Assembly (NCBI RefSeq): GCF_016597785.1
Contig: NZ_JAENJG010000002.1
Span: forward strand, 310,001-374,000
Direction: 5' to 3'
DNA from: Leucobacter sp. L43
Lineage (GTDB): Bacteria > Actinomycetota > Actinomycetes > Actinomycetales > Microbacteriaceae
Length of the DNA stretch: 64,000 nucleotides
Every line of letters starts with the position of its first letter. The first letter of the stretch is position 1. Shown one piece after another: positions 1 to 10,590 of this stretch. Below the pieces are notes generated by a model. The model did not search any database. It was not told where the DNA came from and saw nothing but the letters and a program-made list of their open reading frames with translations. The position numbers were made by a program, and so were the translations under genes.

Positions 1-1
1 T

Positions 2-2050
2 TTCGGAGTACCGCTCTTCTACGGCGGACCGCACGCGGCGTATCTCGCGGTGCGCTCAGGGCTCGAGCGGGCGCTGCCGGGCCGGCTCGTCGGCGTATCG
101 AAAGACGCGGCCGGCCGCACCGCCTACCGTCTCGCACTGCAGACCCGAGAGCAGCACATCCGCCGTGAGAAGGCCACGAGCAACATCTGCACCGCGCAGG
201 CACTCCTCGCCATCACCGCATCGATGTACGCCGTCTACCACGGCGCCGACGGGCTGACCGAGATCGCGACCCGAGCGCATCGACACGCGCGCACGCTCGC
301 CGCCTCGCTCGCCGCGGCGAGCATCCCGCTCGCCGCGGAGTCATTCTTCGACACGGTGCGGGCGAGCGTGCCGGGACGGGCCGACGAGATCATCGCGACC
401 GCGGCGGAGCACGGCGTCAATCTGCGTCGGGTCGACGCGGACACGGTGAGCGTCTCCACCGACGAGACGACCACTCCCGAGCATGTCGCGGCCGTGGTGC
501 GCGCCTTCGGGGCCGAGATCGTCGAGGCCCCCGAGGCCGAATCGGAGCGCTTCGGCTTCGCCGCGGAACTCACGCGCACGAGCGACTTCCTGACGCACCC
601 GATCTTCACGACCATCAACTCCGAGACCCAGATGCTGCGCTACCTGCGTCGGCTCGCAGACCGCGACCTCGCGCTCGACCGCACCATGATCCCGCTCGGT
701 TCGTGCACGATGAAGCTCAACTCCACCGCCGAGATGGAGGCGATCTCCTGGCCCGAATTCGCCGGGATCCACCCGTACGCGCCCGAAGACCAGACGCGCG
801 GCTGGCGCGAGCTCATCGCCGACCTCGAGGGGCGACTCGTCGAGATCACCGGCTACGCGGGCATCTCGTTGCAGCCGAACTCGGGCGCACAGGGCGAGTA
901 CGCGGGTCTCCTCGCGATCCGCGGATACCATCGCTCGCGCGGCGACGACCAGCGCACGGTGTGCCTCATCCCCGCTTCGGCGCACGGCACGAACGCTGCC
1001 TCCGCGGTGCTCGCGGGGATGCGCGTCATCGTCGTGCAGAACACCGAGACGGGGCACATCGACCTCGCCGATCTCTCGGCGAAGATCGACGCGCACCGCG
1101 ACGAACTCGCCGCCATCATGATCACGTACCCCTCAACCTACGGCGTGTACGACGACGACGTGCGCGAGGTGTGCGACCAAGTGCACGAGGCGGGCGGCCA
1201 GGTCTACATCGACGGCGCCAACATGAACGCGCTCGTCGGCCTGGCCCAGCCGGGGCGATTCGGGGGCGACGTGTCTCACCTGAATCTGCACAAGACCTTC
1301 GCGATTCCGCACGGCGGCGGCGGGCCCGGCGTCGGGCCCATCGGGGTGGCCGAGCACTTGCTGCCGTTCGTGCCGAACGACCCGACGGGCACGTACTCGG
1401 TGAGCGGCGGCGTTCCCGTGGTCGCAACGCTCTTCGGCTCGGCCGGCGTGCTTCCCATCTCCTACGCCTACATCTCGATGATGGGCGCTGATGGGCTCAC
1501 CCTCGCGACGAAGACGGCGCTGCTCAGCGCCAACTACATCGCCGCGAGGCTCACCGAGCATTTCCCGGTGCTCTTCACCGGGGCGACCGGGCTCGTCGCG
1601 CACGAGTGCATCCTGGACCTGCGCGCGCTCACCGCTCAGTCTGGAGTGACGGCGGAGGACGTCGCGAAGCGACTGATCGACTTCGGGTTCCACGCCCCGA
1701 CGCTGGCGTTCCCCGTCCCCGGCACACTCATGGTGGAACCGACCGAGTCCGAGGACCTCGCCGAGATCGACCGGTTCATCGAGGCGATGGTGACGATCCG
1801 TGCGGAGATCGACGCGGTCATCGCAGGCAGGATCGCCGTCACCGAATCGCCGCTCCGTCTGGCGCCGCACACCGCGGAAGCGCTGATATCCGGTGCATGG
1901 GACCGCGCCTACGGCCGGGAGCAGGGCGCCTACCCGGTCGAGGCGCTCCGCATCGACAAGTACTTCCCGCCGGTCGGGCGCATCGACGGCGCCTACGGCG
2001 ACCGGAACCTGATCTGCGCGTGCCCCGCGCCCGAAGCCTTCGAGAACTGA
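2..2050 (+). CDS. gcvP: Glycine dehydrogenase (decarboxylating), P-protein, 5'-truncated by window edge
   Basis: This is the PLP-dependent P-protein of the glycine cleavage system. It decarboxylates glycine and passes the aminomethyl group to the lipoyl arm of GcvH. The reading frame is already open at base 2 with the family sequence [11 protein letters not shown], so the first third of the gene lies upstream. The PLP lysine is in NLHKTF (codon at 1292-1294), followed by the glycine-rich GGGGPGVGP. The C-terminal half carries the expected GSCTMKLN and SAHGTNAAS motifs. It ends at TGA 2048-2050, 11 nt before gcvT, so gcvP, gcvT and gcvH read as one operon. Any glycine riboswitch would lie outside the window. 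Confidence 0.97.
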   Translation, partial: FGVPLFYGGPHAAYLAVRSGLERALPGRLVGVSKDAAGRTAYRLALQTREQHIRREKATSNICTAQALLAITASMYAVYHGADGLTEIATRAHRHARTLAASLAAASIPLAAESFFDTVRASVPGRADEIIATAAEHGVNLRRVDADTVSVSTDETTTPEHVAAVVRAFGAEIVEAPEAESERFGFAAELTRTSDFLTHPIFTTINSETQMLRYLRRLADRDLALDRTMIPLGSCTMKLNSTAEMEAISWPEFAGIHPYAPEDQTRGWRELIADLEGRLVEITGYAGISLQPNSGAQGEYAGLLAIRGYHRSRGDDQRTVCLIPASAHGTNAASAVLAGMRVIVVQNTETGHIDLADLSAKIDAHRDELAAIMITYPSTYGVYDDDVREVCDQVHEAGGQVYIDGANMNALVGLAQPGRFGGDVSHLNLHKTFAIPHGGGGPGVGPIGVAEHLLPFVPNDPTGTYSVSGGVPVVATLFGSAGVLPISYAYISMMGADGLTLATKTALLSANYIAARLTEHFPVLFTGATGLVAHECILDLRALTAQSGVTAEDVAKRLIDFGFHAPTLAFPVPGTLMVEPTESEDLAEIDRFIEAMVTIRAEIDAVIAGRIAVTESPLRLAPHTAEALISGAWDRAYGREQGAYPVEALRIDKYFPPVGRIDGAYGDRNLICACPAPEAFEN

Positions 2051-2061
2051 GGATGATGACC

Positions 2062-3174
2062 ATGAGCTCCCCGAAGCGGACCGCCCTGCACGCCGAGCAC
2101 GCCGAGCTCGGCGCGGCATTCACCGATTTCGGCGGTTGGGACATGCCGCTCAAGTACGGGTCCGAACTCGCCGAGCACCGCGCCGTGCGCAGCGCAGCCG
2201 GGCTCTTCGACCTCTCCCACATGGGGGAGATCCGCGTCGCCGGGCCCGATGCCGCCGTCTTCCTGAACACCGCCCTCGTCGGCAACCTCGGCGCCGTCAA
2301 GGTCGGACGGGCGAAGTACTCGCTGATCTGCGATGCCGACGGCGGGATCATCGACGATCTCATCAGTTACCGGCTCGCAGAAGACGTGTACCTCGTGGTG
2401 CCGAACGCCGGAAACACCGGCACCGTCGCGGCGGCCTTCGCCGAACGGGCGGACGGCTTCGACGTCGAGATCGAGGATCAGTCGGACGAACTCAGCCTCA
2501 TTGCCGTGCAGGGTCCGAACGCCGCCGCGATCGTGCAGGCGCTCGTGCCGGAGGAACAGCGCGAACTCGCGTCGGGCATGAAGTACTACGCTGCCGAGCA
2601 GGCGGTCGTGGCCGGTCACCCCGTGCTGCTGGCCCGCACCGGGTACACCGGGGAGGACGGGTTCGAGCTCTACCTCCCCAACGCTGAAGCGGCGGATCTC
2701 TGGAACGCACTGCTCGCCGCAGGGGAGCCGCAGGGTCTGATCCCCGCGGGTCTCGCCTCGCGCGACTCGCTGCGCCTCGAAGCCGGTATGCCGCTCTACG
2801 GCAACGAGCTCAGCCGCGAGGTGACGCCCTTCGAAGCGGGTCTCGGCCCGGTCGTCTCGTTCGTCAAGCCCGAGGCGTTCGTCGGCCGCGCCGCGCTCGA
2901 GACGCGCCGGGAGCAGACCCCCGAGATGCAGCTCGTCGGTCTGCGCGGCGACGGCCGCCGCGCGGCGCGCTCCGGGTACGCAGTGCACGCGGGTGACGAC
3001 GCGGTCGGGCGCGTGACCAGCGGCCAGCCGAGCCCCACGCTCGGGTACCCCGTCGCCCTCGCCTACGTCGCACCTGAGCACGCCGCTGCCGGAACGCGCC
3101 TGCAGGTCGATCTGCGCGGCAAAGCCGAGCCGTTCACCGTCGTGGACCTGCCGTTCTACCGCCGTGGCCGGTAG
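2062..3174 (+). CDS. gcvT: Aminomethyltransferase, T-protein of glycine cleavage
   Basis: GcvT moves the methylene group from aminomethyl-GcvH to tetrahydrofolate, giving 5,10-methylene-THF and ammonia. The 370-residue product has the usual family length. Family landmarks are FTDFGGWDMPLKYGS near the N-terminus, FDLSHMGEIRV, and LARTGYTGEDGFELY. In-frame ATGs occur at 2053, 2056 and 2062. I chose 2062 because the TGAGG at 2048-2052 sits about 9 nt upstream of it, whereas it abuts 2053. It is translationally close to gcvP and followed after 76 nt by gcvH. Confidence 0.96.
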   Translation: MSSPKRTALHAEHAELGAAFTDFGGWDMPLKYGSELAEHRAVRSAAGLFDLSHMGEIRVAGPDAAVFLNTALVGNLGAVKVGRAKYSLICDADGGIIDDLISYRLAEDVYLVVPNAGNTGTVAAAFAERADGFDVEIEDQSDELSLIAVQGPNAAAIVQALVPEEQRELASGMKYYAAEQAVVAGHPVLLARTGYTGEDGFELYLPNAEAADLWNALLAAGEPQGLIPAGLASRDSLRLEAGMPLYGNELSREVTPFEAGLGPVVSFVKPEAFVGRAALETRREQTPEMQLVGLRGDGRRAARSGYAVHAGDDAVGRVTSGQPSPTLGYPVALAYVAPEHAAAGTRLQVDLRGKAEPFTVVDLPFYRRGR

Positions 3175-3250
3175 CGCGCGAGCGCATTCCGCAGCAGCAT
3201 CCCGCATCATCCCGATTCCACCCGCACCCGACAGATAGGAACTTCGCATC

Positions 3251-3637
3251 ATGAGCAACGTCAAGGCCGGACTCCGGTACTCCGCAGAGCACGAGTGGGT
3301 CACGAGCGACAGCCCGGCCGTCGTCGGCATCTCCGAGGTCGCCGCCGACGCGCTCGGCGAGATCGTGTACGTCGAGCTGCCCGAGGTCGGCGCCTCGATC
3401 ACCGTGGGAGCCGTCGTCGGCGAGGTCGAATCGACGAAGTCGGTCTCCGAGATCTTCTCGCCGGTCGCCGGCGAGGTCGTCGAGGTGAACGAGGCCCTCG
3501 TCGCCGACCCGGCGCAGCTGAACGCCGATCCCTACGGCGCAGCGTGGCTGTTCAAGGTCGCCGTCACGGAGGAAGGGCCGCTGCTCGACGCCGAGCAGTA
3601 CGCCGCCGACAACGACGCCGAGGTCTCCGGCGCCTAG
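3251..3637 (+). CDS. gcvH: Glycine cleavage system H protein (lipoyl carrier)
   Basis: This is the small lipoylated shuttle between the P, T and L proteins. The product is 128 residues. The lipoyl-attachment lysine is K63 in the signature [11 protein letters not shown]. The N-terminal RYSAEHEWV is typical of the family. An AGGAAC ribosome-binding site lies 11 nt before the ATG. It is the third gene of the gcv operon. The L-protein gene (lpd) is not next to it, as is common because it is shared with the 2-oxoacid dehydrogenases. Confidence 0.97.
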   Translation: MSNVKAGLRYSAEHEWVTSDSPAVVGISEVAADALGEIVYVELPEVGASITVGAVVGEVESTKSVSEIFSPVAGEVVEVNEALVADPAQLNADPYGAAWLFKVAVTEEGPLLDAEQYAADNDAEVSGA

Positions 3638-3656
3638 GCGCACACGGAGCGCGCTC

Positions 3657-5084
3657 GTGGCCGTCAGCGTCTTCGACCTCTTCACGGTGGGCATCGGGCC
3701 GTCGAGTTCGCACACCGTCGGGCCGATGCGCGCCGCGAAGGAGTTCGTCGAGCGCATCGCGCGGAGCAGCGACACCGGCAGCCGCGAACTCGGCCGCATC
3801 GCCTCGCTGCGGGTCGACCTCTACGGCTCGCTCGCGGCGACCGGCCGCGGGCACGGCACGTTCACCGCGGTGCTCCTCGGGCTCGAAGGGTTCGACCCGG
3901 AGACGGTGCTCCCCGAGCAGGTGGACGCCGCGCTCGACCGCTTGGAGCGCACTGGCGAGCTGCGCGTGGGCGAGCAGTTGGGCGGAGCCCCGGCGATCCT
4001 GCGCTTCGCCGTCGGCGACATCGTGCTGCACCCCCTGACGCTGCTGCCACGGCACACCAACGGGATGCGCTTCGCCGCGGACGACGCCGCAAGCGCATCG
4101 ATCGCCGACGAGACGTACTTCTCGGTGGGCGGAGGGTTCATCGTGCGCGACGGCGCCGAAGCATCGCTGCACGACCGCCTCGAGGAGCGATCGGCGCAGC
4201 AGCCGTACCCCTTCACGACGGCGGCCGAACTGCTCGCGCACGCGGAACGGGCCGGCCTCACCATCGCCGAGGTGATGCTCGCGAATGAGCGGGTGCAGCG
4301 GCCGGAAGCCGAGATCTACGCGGGCCTCGCGCACATCTGGGACGTGATGGAGGCCTGCAAGAACTCGGCGCTCGAGCGCACGGGAGTGCTCCCGGGAGGA
4401 CTCGAAGTGCGACGCCGTGCGCCGGAGTGGCATCGTCGTCTCACCGAACGCGATCCGCATCGCGACCCCGTGTACTGGCAGGAGTGGATCAACCTCGTCG
4501 CGCTCGCCGTCAACGAGGAGAACGCGACCGGCGGGCGCGTCGTCACCGCCCCGACGAACGGGGCTGCGGGGATCATCCCGGCCGTGCTCTTCTACGCCAC
4601 GCACTACGCGCCGGGGGCTCAGACCTGGTCCGACGCGGAACGCCAGGGCGCAGTGGCCGACTTCTTGCTCGCGGCCGGCGCGGTCGGGGTGCTCTACAAG
4701 GAGCAGGCGTCGATCTCGGGAGCCGAGGTGGGGTGCCAGGGCGAGGTCGGTTCTGCCTCGTCGATGGCTGCGGCTGGCCTCGCCCAGGTGCTCGGCGGAA
4801 CGCCAGAGCAGGTGGAGAACGCCGCTGAGATCGCGATGGAGCACAACCTCGGTCTCACCTGCGATCCGATCGGCGGGCTCGTGCAGATTCCGTGCATCGA
4901 GCGCAATGCGATCGCCGCATCGAAGGCCGTCAACGCGGCGAAGATGGCGCTCATGGGCGACGGCGACCACCACGTCAGCCTCGACCAGGTCATCGCGACG
5001 ATGCGCGAGACCGGGCGCGACATGAGTGACAAGTACAAGGAAACGTCGATGGGCGGGCTCGCGGTCAACGTCATCGAGTGCTGA
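3657..5084 (+). CDS. sdaA: L-serine dehydratase (iron-sulfur, single chain)
   Basis: It deaminates L-serine to pyruvate and ammonia using a 4Fe-4S cluster. The GTG start at 3657 gives MAVSVFDLF followed by [19 protein letters not shown], the hallmark beta-domain start. The alpha domain begins around residue 195. Likely cluster-region cysteines are in [22 protein letters not shown] and [19 protein letters not shown]. At 475 residues it is the fused single-polypeptide form. Only 19 nt separate it from gcvH, so it is probably co-transcribed. With SHMT elsewhere, this would channel glycine carbon through serine to pyruvate. Confidence 0.96.
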   Translation: MAVSVFDLFTVGIGPSSSHTVGPMRAAKEFVERIARSSDTGSRELGRIASLRVDLYGSLAATGRGHGTFTAVLLGLEGFDPETVLPEQVDAALDRLERTGELRVGEQLGGAPAILRFAVGDIVLHPLTLLPRHTNGMRFAADDAASASIADETYFSVGGGFIVRDGAEASLHDRLEERSAQQPYPFTTAAELLAHAERAGLTIAEVMLANERVQRPEAEIYAGLAHIWDVMEACKNSALERTGVLPGGLEVRRRAPEWHRRLTERDPHRDPVYWQEWINLVALAVNEENATGGRVVTAPTNGAAGIIPAVLFYATHYAPGAQTWSDAERQGAVADFLLAAGAVGVLYKEQASISGAEVGCQGEVGSASSMAAAGLAQVLGGTPEQVENAAEIAMEHNLGLTCDPIGGLVQIPCIERNAIAASKAVNAAKMALMGDGDHHVSLDQVIATMRETGRDMSDKYKETSMGGLAVNVIEC

Positions 5085-5164
5085 GGCCGGCGCCCGGGAG
5101 CGGCGTCGCTCGACGGGTGCGCGAAGGGGGCGTGAATGTCGGTGGTTGCCGGTTGACTGGGGGC

Positions 5165-6727
5165 ATGTTCTCCCTCACGATCGGCACCATCCCGGCGGAG
5201 GTGCCAGACGCGCCCGCTGATGCGGTGGCTGATGCGAGTCTGTCGCTTGGACAGGTCGTGAACCTGCTCGAGCAGATGGAGTATCGGCAGCGCGCCCTCG
5301 ACGCGTTCAGGTACGAGCTCATGGCGGTCGCGGTGCAGATGGCGACCGGTGCCGCGCGTTCCGGCGCCGCGCGTTCCGGCTCCGCGCCCGCCGGCGAGAA
5401 CGAGCTCGCCTACCGCTCGGTGCGGGCGGAGATCGCGACCGCGTTGAACGTGAGCGAGCGCGCAGCGGAAGCCCAGATGGGCGCGGCGTGGTCGCTGCGA
5501 AACGACTACGGGATGACGCATCAGATTCTCGCGGCTGGCGAGATCTCGGCCGCGCACGCGCGCGTGATCGCGGATGCCGGGCGACGTCTCGGCGTCGGGG
5601 CCGCTCCTGAAGTCGTCGCGAGGCGGGAGGCGTATCAGGCGGAGGTGCTCGAGTACGCGCGTCGGGAGTCGGTGAACCGGCTTCGTCCGATCGCGCGCAG
5701 GATCGCCGAGCAGTACGCCGGTGACACCCTCGACGAGCGGCACCACGAGGAGGCGCGCAGGCGTCGAGTAGTCGTGCAGGAGCGCGAGGACGGGATGTCC
5801 GATCTGCTGGCGTATCTGCCCACCGCGGAGGCGTACGCGATACACGACCGGTTGACGCGGATCGCCCGCGAAGTCGAGCGCAGCGAGCGGGCCGGGTCGG
5901 CCGAGCGGGCCGGGTCGGCCGAGCGGGCTGGACGGCATGAGCGTGACGGGGGCGCCGAGCGGGGCCAGCGGGCGGCGGCGGAATCTTCGGCGCGACGCTC
6001 GCGCGATGAGATTCGGGCCGATGCATTCACCGAACTTCTCCTCGGCTCAGACGCGAGCGCTGTGACCTCGTGTGCGAGCAGCGAAGCGATACGGGCTCGG
6101 GTGCAGGTCATCGTGCCCGTCACGGCACTCGCCCCCTCCCGCCGGAGCGCTGCTCCTGTGGCAGAGCTCGTCGGAGCGGGGCCCATCCCGCTCGCCTCTG
6201 CCAGGAACCTCGCAGCGGCGACGCCGGTGTGGGAGCGGGTGACGGTGGATGCGGAATCGGGTTCGGTGCTCCAAGTCGATCGCTACCGTCCGAGCGAAGC
6301 GATGAAGCGCCGACTCGGGGCACGCGATCAGCACTGCCGGTTCCCGGGGTGCCGTGTGCCGGTCGCGCGGTGCGATCTCGACCACACGGTCGACGCGGCC
6401 TTCGGCGGCCCGACCTCGACGGCGAACCTCGCGCACCTGTGCCGTGGCCATCACGTGCTCAAGCACCACTCCGAATGGAGCGTCGGCCAGGGCGACGACG
6501 GCGAGTTGCACTGGGCCAGCCCCACGGGCAGGCGCTACGTCGATCGACCGCCGAGCCGCGTGAGGTTCGCGCAGACCTGCCCGCCGGTCCAGCCGGTCCG
6601 GCCGGTCCCGCCGGTCCAGCCAGTCCGGCCGGCCCCGCCGGTCCAGCCGGTTCCCCCGCGCTCGCAGGGCCCGCCTCGGAATATCGAGCGCAGCGACCGC
6701 GATACACCTGATCGGCAGCCGTTCTGA
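5165..6727 (+). CDS. DUF222/13E12-type HNH endonuclease family protein
   Basis: This belongs to the DUF222-HNH family that is multi-copy in many Actinobacteria; its biological role is unsettled. The N-terminal helical DUF222 region covers roughly residues 15-350. The HNH nuclease module near residue 390-440 has the zinc-type CRFPGC, DLDHT, NLAHLCRGHHVLKH pattern. Two low-complexity stretches are present: an RAGSAE tandem (about 5880-5930) and a C-terminal PVQPVRP-type tail (about 6583-6657). The frame is open from 5078, overlapping sdaA, but the ATG at 5165 follows the family N-terminus best. A TTGACT box 6 nt upstream could serve a leaderless start. Confidence 0.85.
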   Translation: MFSLTIGTIPAEVPDAPADAVADASLSLGQVVNLLEQMEYRQRALDAFRYELMAVAVQMATGAARSGAARSGSAPAGENELAYRSVRAEIATALNVSERAAEAQMGAAWSLRNDYGMTHQILAAGEISAAHARVIADAGRRLGVGAAPEVVARREAYQAEVLEYARRESVNRLRPIARRIAEQYAGDTLDERHHEEARRRRVVVQEREDGMSDLLAYLPTAEAYAIHDRLTRIAREVERSERAGSAERAGSAERAGRHERDGGAERGQRAAAESSARRSRDEIRADAFTELLLGSDASAVTSCASSEAIRARVQVIVPVTALAPSRRSAAPVAELVGAGPIPLASARNLAAATPVWERVTVDAESGSVLQVDRYRPSEAMKRRLGARDQHCRFPGCRVPVARCDLDHTVDAAFGGPTSTANLAHLCRGHHVLKHHSEWSVGQGDDGELHWASPTGRRYVDRPPSRVRFAQTCPPVQPVRPVPPVQPVRPAPPVQPVPPRSQGPPRNIERSDRDTPDRQPF

Positions 6728-6813
6728 CCATCGATCCGCCCGGGCACGACAGGCGGTGGCTCCGATGCACGCAGCAACGGAGCGCACTGTCGCGCCCTGT
6801 AGCGCCCTGCCTC

Positions 6814-6825
6814 TACGATGAGTCC
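6814..6825 (+). promoter_or_regulatory. -10 box of a probable leaderless promoter
   Basis: TACGAT (6814-6819) lies 6 nt before the ATG at 6826, and no Shine-Dalgarno sequence is present. The spacing puts the transcription start at or next to the start codon. No convincing -35 is seen. Confidence 0.5.
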
Positions 6826-8223
6826 ATGCATGGAACTCCGACGGCCGAGCGGCGCTCGCTCTCGCAGCGCCTCGACGCGCTGCCCTTCACACGCAAGCAC
6901 GGCAAGGTGCTCGGCGGATCGGGCATCGGGTGGGCACTCGATGCGATGGACGTCGGACTCATCTCGTTCATCATCGCCGCGCTGGCCCAGCAGTGGGGCA
7001 TCGACAAGGGCCAGAGCGGGCTGATCGCATCGATCGGGTTCGCCGGCATGGCGATCGGCGCCAGCCTCGGCGGCCTGCTCGCCGACCGCTTCGGACGTCG
7101 TCAGGTGTTCGCCGTCACCCTGCTCGTCTACGGCGTCGCGACCGGCGCGAGCGCCCTGGTCGGCGGCATCGGATTGCTGCTGGTGCTCCGGTTCTTCGTC
7201 GGACTGGGCCTGGGGGCCGAGCTCCCGGTGGCGTCGACGTACGTGAGCGAGTTCGCTCCGGCGCGTATCCGCGGTCGCATCATCGTGATTCTCGAAGCGT
7301 TCTGGGCCGTGGGGTGGACGGCTGCCGCGCTCATCGGCTACTTCGTGGTTCCCGCGTCCGACGACGGATGGCGCTGGGCGTTCGCCCTCGGCGCCGTTCC
7401 CGCGGTGTACGCGCTCATCGTGCGCTGGGGGCTTCCGGAATCCCCGCGCTGGCTCGCCGGCCGCGGGCGCACGGAGCAGGCCGAGACGATCGTTGCATCG
7501 TTCGAGAGCGCTGCGGCCTCCCGGGGCGGCAGAACCGCCGCGTCCGAGCCGGCACCTGCTCCGGCTCCCGCAGCGACACCCGATGCCGGTGGGCCCGCCG
7601 CCGCGCCGATCGCGATCTCCAGCGGCGGCCGCCTCGCGGCGCTGTGGTCGGCGGAGTTCCGCGGCCGTACGCTGTCGATCTGGGTCGTCTGGTTCTGCGT
7701 CAACTTCGCCTACTACGGCGCGTTCATCTGGATTCCGAGCATCCTCGTCGATGCGGGATTCAGTCTCGTGCGCTCGTTCGGCTTCACCCTGATCATCACC
7801 CTCGCGCAGCTTCCCGGCTACGCCGTCGCCGCATGGCTCATCGAGGTCTGGGGTCGGCGGCTCACACTGTCGGTCTTCCTCGTCGGCTCAGCCGTTTCGG
7901 CGATCGTGTTCGGCACCGTGCACGCCGAAGCGGCGATCATCGCATCAGGCATGGCGCTCTCGTTCTTCAACCTCGGCGCATGGGGCGCGCTGTACGCGGT
8001 GACGCCGGAGATCTACCCCACATCGCTGCGGGCGACGGGCGCGGGCTGGGCCGCCGGCGTGGGAAGGATCGCGTCCATCGTCGCTCCGCTGCTGGTGCCC
8101 GTGCTGCTCATCGCGGGCGGCTCGGGGCTGACATTCTCCGTGTTCGCCGTCTTCTTCGTCATCGCCGCGGGCGCCGCCTGGGGTCTCGTCGATCGCAGAG
8201 GCACAGCGCTCGACGACCGTTAG
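6826..8223 (+). CDS. niaP: MFS transporter, NiaP-like (nicotinate permease family)
   Basis: This is a 465-residue, 12-TM major facilitator. Remembered similarity to Bacillus NiaP is strong along the length: GWALDAMDVGLISFIIAAL in TM1, GLLADRFGRR in loop 2-3, GLGAELPVASTYVSE, LEAFWAVGW, and the C-terminal FFNLGAWGALYAVTPEIYPT. It is therefore likely to import nicotinate/niacin or a related aromatic acid; the substrate is inference. The central cytoplasmic loop (about residues 225-265) is expanded with Ala/Pro repeats. It converges on the TAXI gene with only 7 nt between stops. Confidence 0.8.
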   Translation: MHGTPTAERRSLSQRLDALPFTRKHGKVLGGSGIGWALDAMDVGLISFIIAALAQQWGIDKGQSGLIASIGFAGMAIGASLGGLLADRFGRRQVFAVTLLVYGVATGASALVGGIGLLLVLRFFVGLGLGAELPVASTYVSEFAPARIRGRIIVILEAFWAVGWTAAALIGYFVVPASDDGWRWAFALGAVPAVYALIVRWGLPESPRWLAGRGRTEQAETIVASFESAAASRGGRTAASEPAPAPAPAATPDAGGPAAAPIAISSGGRLAALWSAEFRGRTLSIWVVWFCVNFAYYGAFIWIPSILVDAGFSLVRSFGFTLIITLAQLPGYAVAAWLIEVWGRRLTLSVFLVGSAVSAIVFGTVHAEAAIIASGMALSFFNLGAWGALYAVTPEIYPTSLRATGAGWAAGVGRIASIVAPLLVPVLLIAGGSGLTFSVFAVFFVIAAGAAWGLVDRRGTALDDR

Positions 8224-8230
8224 ACCCGAC

Positions 8231-9181
8231 TCACCGATAGCGTTCGCGGTAGCGAGCCCGTGCATCGCGGTGCAGGGGCACCTCGCCCGTGTCGATGAGA
8301 GTGTCGAGGGCCAGATACTGCAGCCCGACCGACCCGGTGGGCACGAGCCTCCTGGCATCATCCACGAGCACGTCGACGAGCGCACGCGCTGCATCGCGTG
8401 CGAGGTCCGCGCGACACATCAGCAGGTTCGAGATGCCGATGGTCGCGGTCGACCCCTCCGTGCCGTACACGCCAGCAGGAATGCGGGCGTCGAGGTACTC
8501 CTGCGGGTGCGCCGCGCGGAGCGGGTCGACCACATCCCCGAGATCGATCACCCGAAGCGGAGTGACCGCCGCGACGTCGGTGATCTCCGGCGTCGGAATC
8601 CCGCCCGACCAGAACAGTGCGTCGATATCGCCCGTCGCGAGAGCGGTCAGCGCGGCGGAGAGCTCCAGTTCCGTCGCCGCCGGAGCACCGCCGCCCGATG
8701 CCCGACCGGTCGCTTCGAGCAACCGTCGTGTGGTGCGCGTGCTCCCCGAACCCGGGGCGCCGATCGACACCCGTCGTCCGGCGAGATCCGCGAACGATCG
8801 GATATCGCCGGCGTCGCGCACGAGGCACTGCAGGTAATTCTGATACACCCGCCCGATGGCTGTGAAGTCGTGCGATCTCGCGCTCTCGTTCGCCGAGTCC
8901 GCGAGCGAGAGCGCGAGATCGACATCGCCGCGGGCGAGCATCTCGAGATTCTCCCCGCTGCCATGCGTCACGCGGAGCTCGAGCGCTACCCCCGAGCGAT
9001 CCTGCAGCGCGGCACCGAGCAGCTCCCCGAATTGCAGGTAGGCGCCGCCGGGCTCGCCGCACGCCAGCGCGATCCGCTCAGTCCGGGCGGGCGCGCACCC
9101 GGCAAGCGCGAGAGTCCACGCGGCCGCGCCTCCGATGAGCACGGTCCGGCGGCTCAGACCCGCTTCAGGACGCCGGGTCAC
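8231..9181 (-). CDS. TAXI-family TRAP-type solute-binding protein (orphan, TCS-linked)
   Basis: The 316-residue exported protein has SRRTVLIGGAAAWTLALAGC, which combines a twin-arginine-like start with a lipobox. The mature part has the TAXI start LACGEPGGAYLQFGELLGAAL and the later NYLQCLVRDAGDIRSFADL and VSIGAPGSGSTRTT motifs. The GTG start (9181-9179) overlaps the histidine-kinase stop codon, so the two are translationally coupled. No TRAP membrane subunits (4TM/12TM) lie nearby. It is plausible that it works as a periplasmic co-sensor for the kinase rather than, or in addition to, a transporter component. That role is inference. Confidence 0.85.
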   Translation of the reverse strand: MTRRPEAGLSRRTVLIGGAAAWTLALAGCAPARTERIALACGEPGGAYLQFGELLGAALQDRSGVALELRVTHGSGENLEMLARGDVDLALSLADSANESARSHDFTAIGRVYQNYLQCLVRDAGDIRSFADLAGRRVSIGAPGSGSTRTTRRLLEATGRASGGGAPAATELELSAALTALATGDIDALFWSGGIPTPEITDVAAVTPLRVIDLGDVVDPLRAAHPQEYLDARIPAGVYGTEGSTATIGISNLLMCRADLARDAARALVDVLVDDARRLVPTGSVGLQYLALDTLIDTGEVPLHRDARARYRERYR

Positions 9182-10590
9182 GCCGCACCCGCGATGATCA
9201 TGATGCGGAGGCCGCCCTCGGGTGCACGATCGACGGCGACCTCTGCGTCGTTCGCCCGCGCGAGCTGCTCGACGATCGCGAGCCCGAGACCGCTGCCAGG
9301 CAATTGCGCGTGAACGGCAGCGCGCCAGAATCGCCTGCCGACGAGCGGGATCTCCGAAGAGGCGAGCCCGGGGCCGGAGTCGCTCATGACGAGCACCGTG
9401 CGCGTCCCATCGCCCTGCCCCCGCAGTTCGATGCGAAACGTCGAACCGGCGGCGTACTTCGCGGCATTGTCGGTCACGAGCTCGACCACTTCCTCGAGAT
9501 CGCTCCGGCGGAAACGGACGGGGCGCGAGTCATCGTCGGCGACCACGGAGATGCGGGCGTCGGCGAGCCGCTCGCGGTGCGGGGCGATGAGGCGGGCAGC
9601 CGACGTCGTCACCAGCGCATCATCGTTCGGCCGCGGCGATGCGTCGTTCGCCGCCCCTCCGTGCCCGCTGCCGGCGGCCGTCGCACGATGCTCGGCGTTC
9701 GCGAGCGCGAGCATGCGGGCGACGGTGTGCTCCAGGCGATCCAGATCTCGTTCGATCGCCGCCACCTCGGCATCGCTGCCCGGGTCACCGAGGCCGCGCG
9801 GCAGGCCGTCGATGCGCAACCGGATGGCTGCGAGTGGATTTCGCAACTGATGCGATGCGTCGGCGACGAGACCGTGCTGCTGGTCGAGCGCGAGCTCCAC
9901 GCTGCGCGCCATGCGCGCGAATGAGCGGGAGAGTCGGCGCAGTTCGGGCGGTCCAGCATCGGCGTCGAGGGCGTACTCGCGGTTCTCTGCGAGTGCGTTC
10001 GCCGCGGTGTCCAGCGAGGAGACCGGGCGCAGCACCCATCGCGTCCAGAACACCGAAGCGAGGAGCACCGCGAACAGGAGTGCCGCTCCGATGGCCACGA
10101 TCGACGCCCATCCCGCTCCGACATCGCGCTGCGCGACCTGTTGATCGATGCGGAGCGCCACCGCTCCTTCGGGCGTGCGGCCGTCGAGTGTCACCGGTGC
10201 GGCGAGCGTCGCGGTTCGGGAGCTCCACGGCGTGACGGTGGCGAGATCCCGCTGCGGCACTCCGCGAAGTGCGCTGGAGATGACGGCGAAGGTCTCCGGA
10301 TCGCTCGCGAAGTCGCCCGAAGCCGCGATGCGCTCGCCGGCGCCGTCGACCACGATCGCGGTTTCGCCGAACGTCTCGGTGAAGCGATCGAGGTAGCTCT
10401 CGAGCTCGCGAGCGTCTCCCGATTCGAAGGCCGGGGTCGCTCGCTGCACGATCTGCTGCAGCGCAGCGCCGCGTTGGAGCTGCAGTTCCTGCGTGCGCGA
10501 CTGCGCGATCGCGGCGCCGACGGGGATGAGGATGGCCGTGACGGCCAGCACTCCGAAGAGGAACAGGGGGAGCAGCACGCGAAATCGCAT
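9178..10590 (-). CDS. Sensor histidine kinase (TctE-like class)
   Basis: This is a 470-residue membrane kinase. TM1 is at residues 4-27, followed by an extracytoplasmic sensor of about 130 residues, and TM2 at about 162-184. A HAMP-like segment starts with VLRPVSSLDTAANAL. The phosphorylated histidine is H247 in ADASHQLRNPLAAIR, the N-box is TDNAAKYA, and the G-boxes are SDSGPGL and PGSGLGLAIVEQL. The start ATG overlaps the response-regulator stop by one base (TGATG), and its stop overlaps the TAXI start. TctE-type kinases sense tri- or dicarboxylates; here the divergent KgtP-like gene supports an organic-acid signal. Confidence 0.93.
   Translation of the reverse strand: MRFRVLLPLFLFGVLAVTAILIPVGAAIAQSRTQELQLQRGAALQQIVQRATPAFESGDARELESYLDRFTETFGETAIVVDGAGERIAASGDFASDPETFAVISSALRGVPQRDLATVTPWSSRTATLAAPVTLDGRTPEGAVALRIDQQVAQRDVGAGWASIVAIGAALLFAVLLASVFWTRWVLRPVSSLDTAANALAENREYALDADAGPPELRRLSRSFARMARSVELALDQQHGLVADASHQLRNPLAAIRLRIDGLPRGLGDPGSDAEVAAIERDLDRLEHTVARMLALANAEHRATAAGSGHGGAANDASPRPNDDALVTTSAARLIAPHRERLADARISVVADDDSRPVRFRRSDLEEVVELVTDNAAKYAAGSTFRIELRGQGDGTRTVLVMSDSGPGLASSEIPLVGRRFWRAAVHAQLPGSGLGLAIVEQLARANDAEVAVDRAPEGGLRIMIIAGAA

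Noticed and set aside
1133-3402. Long open frames antisense to gcvP and gcvT
   Set aside because: They are shadows of high-GC codon bias; the sense-strand proteins have full family motifs.
6583-6660. Tandem CCGGTCC repeats as a CRISPR or mobile repeat
   Set aside because: They are in-frame Pro/Val-rich coding repeats at the end of the HNH protein.
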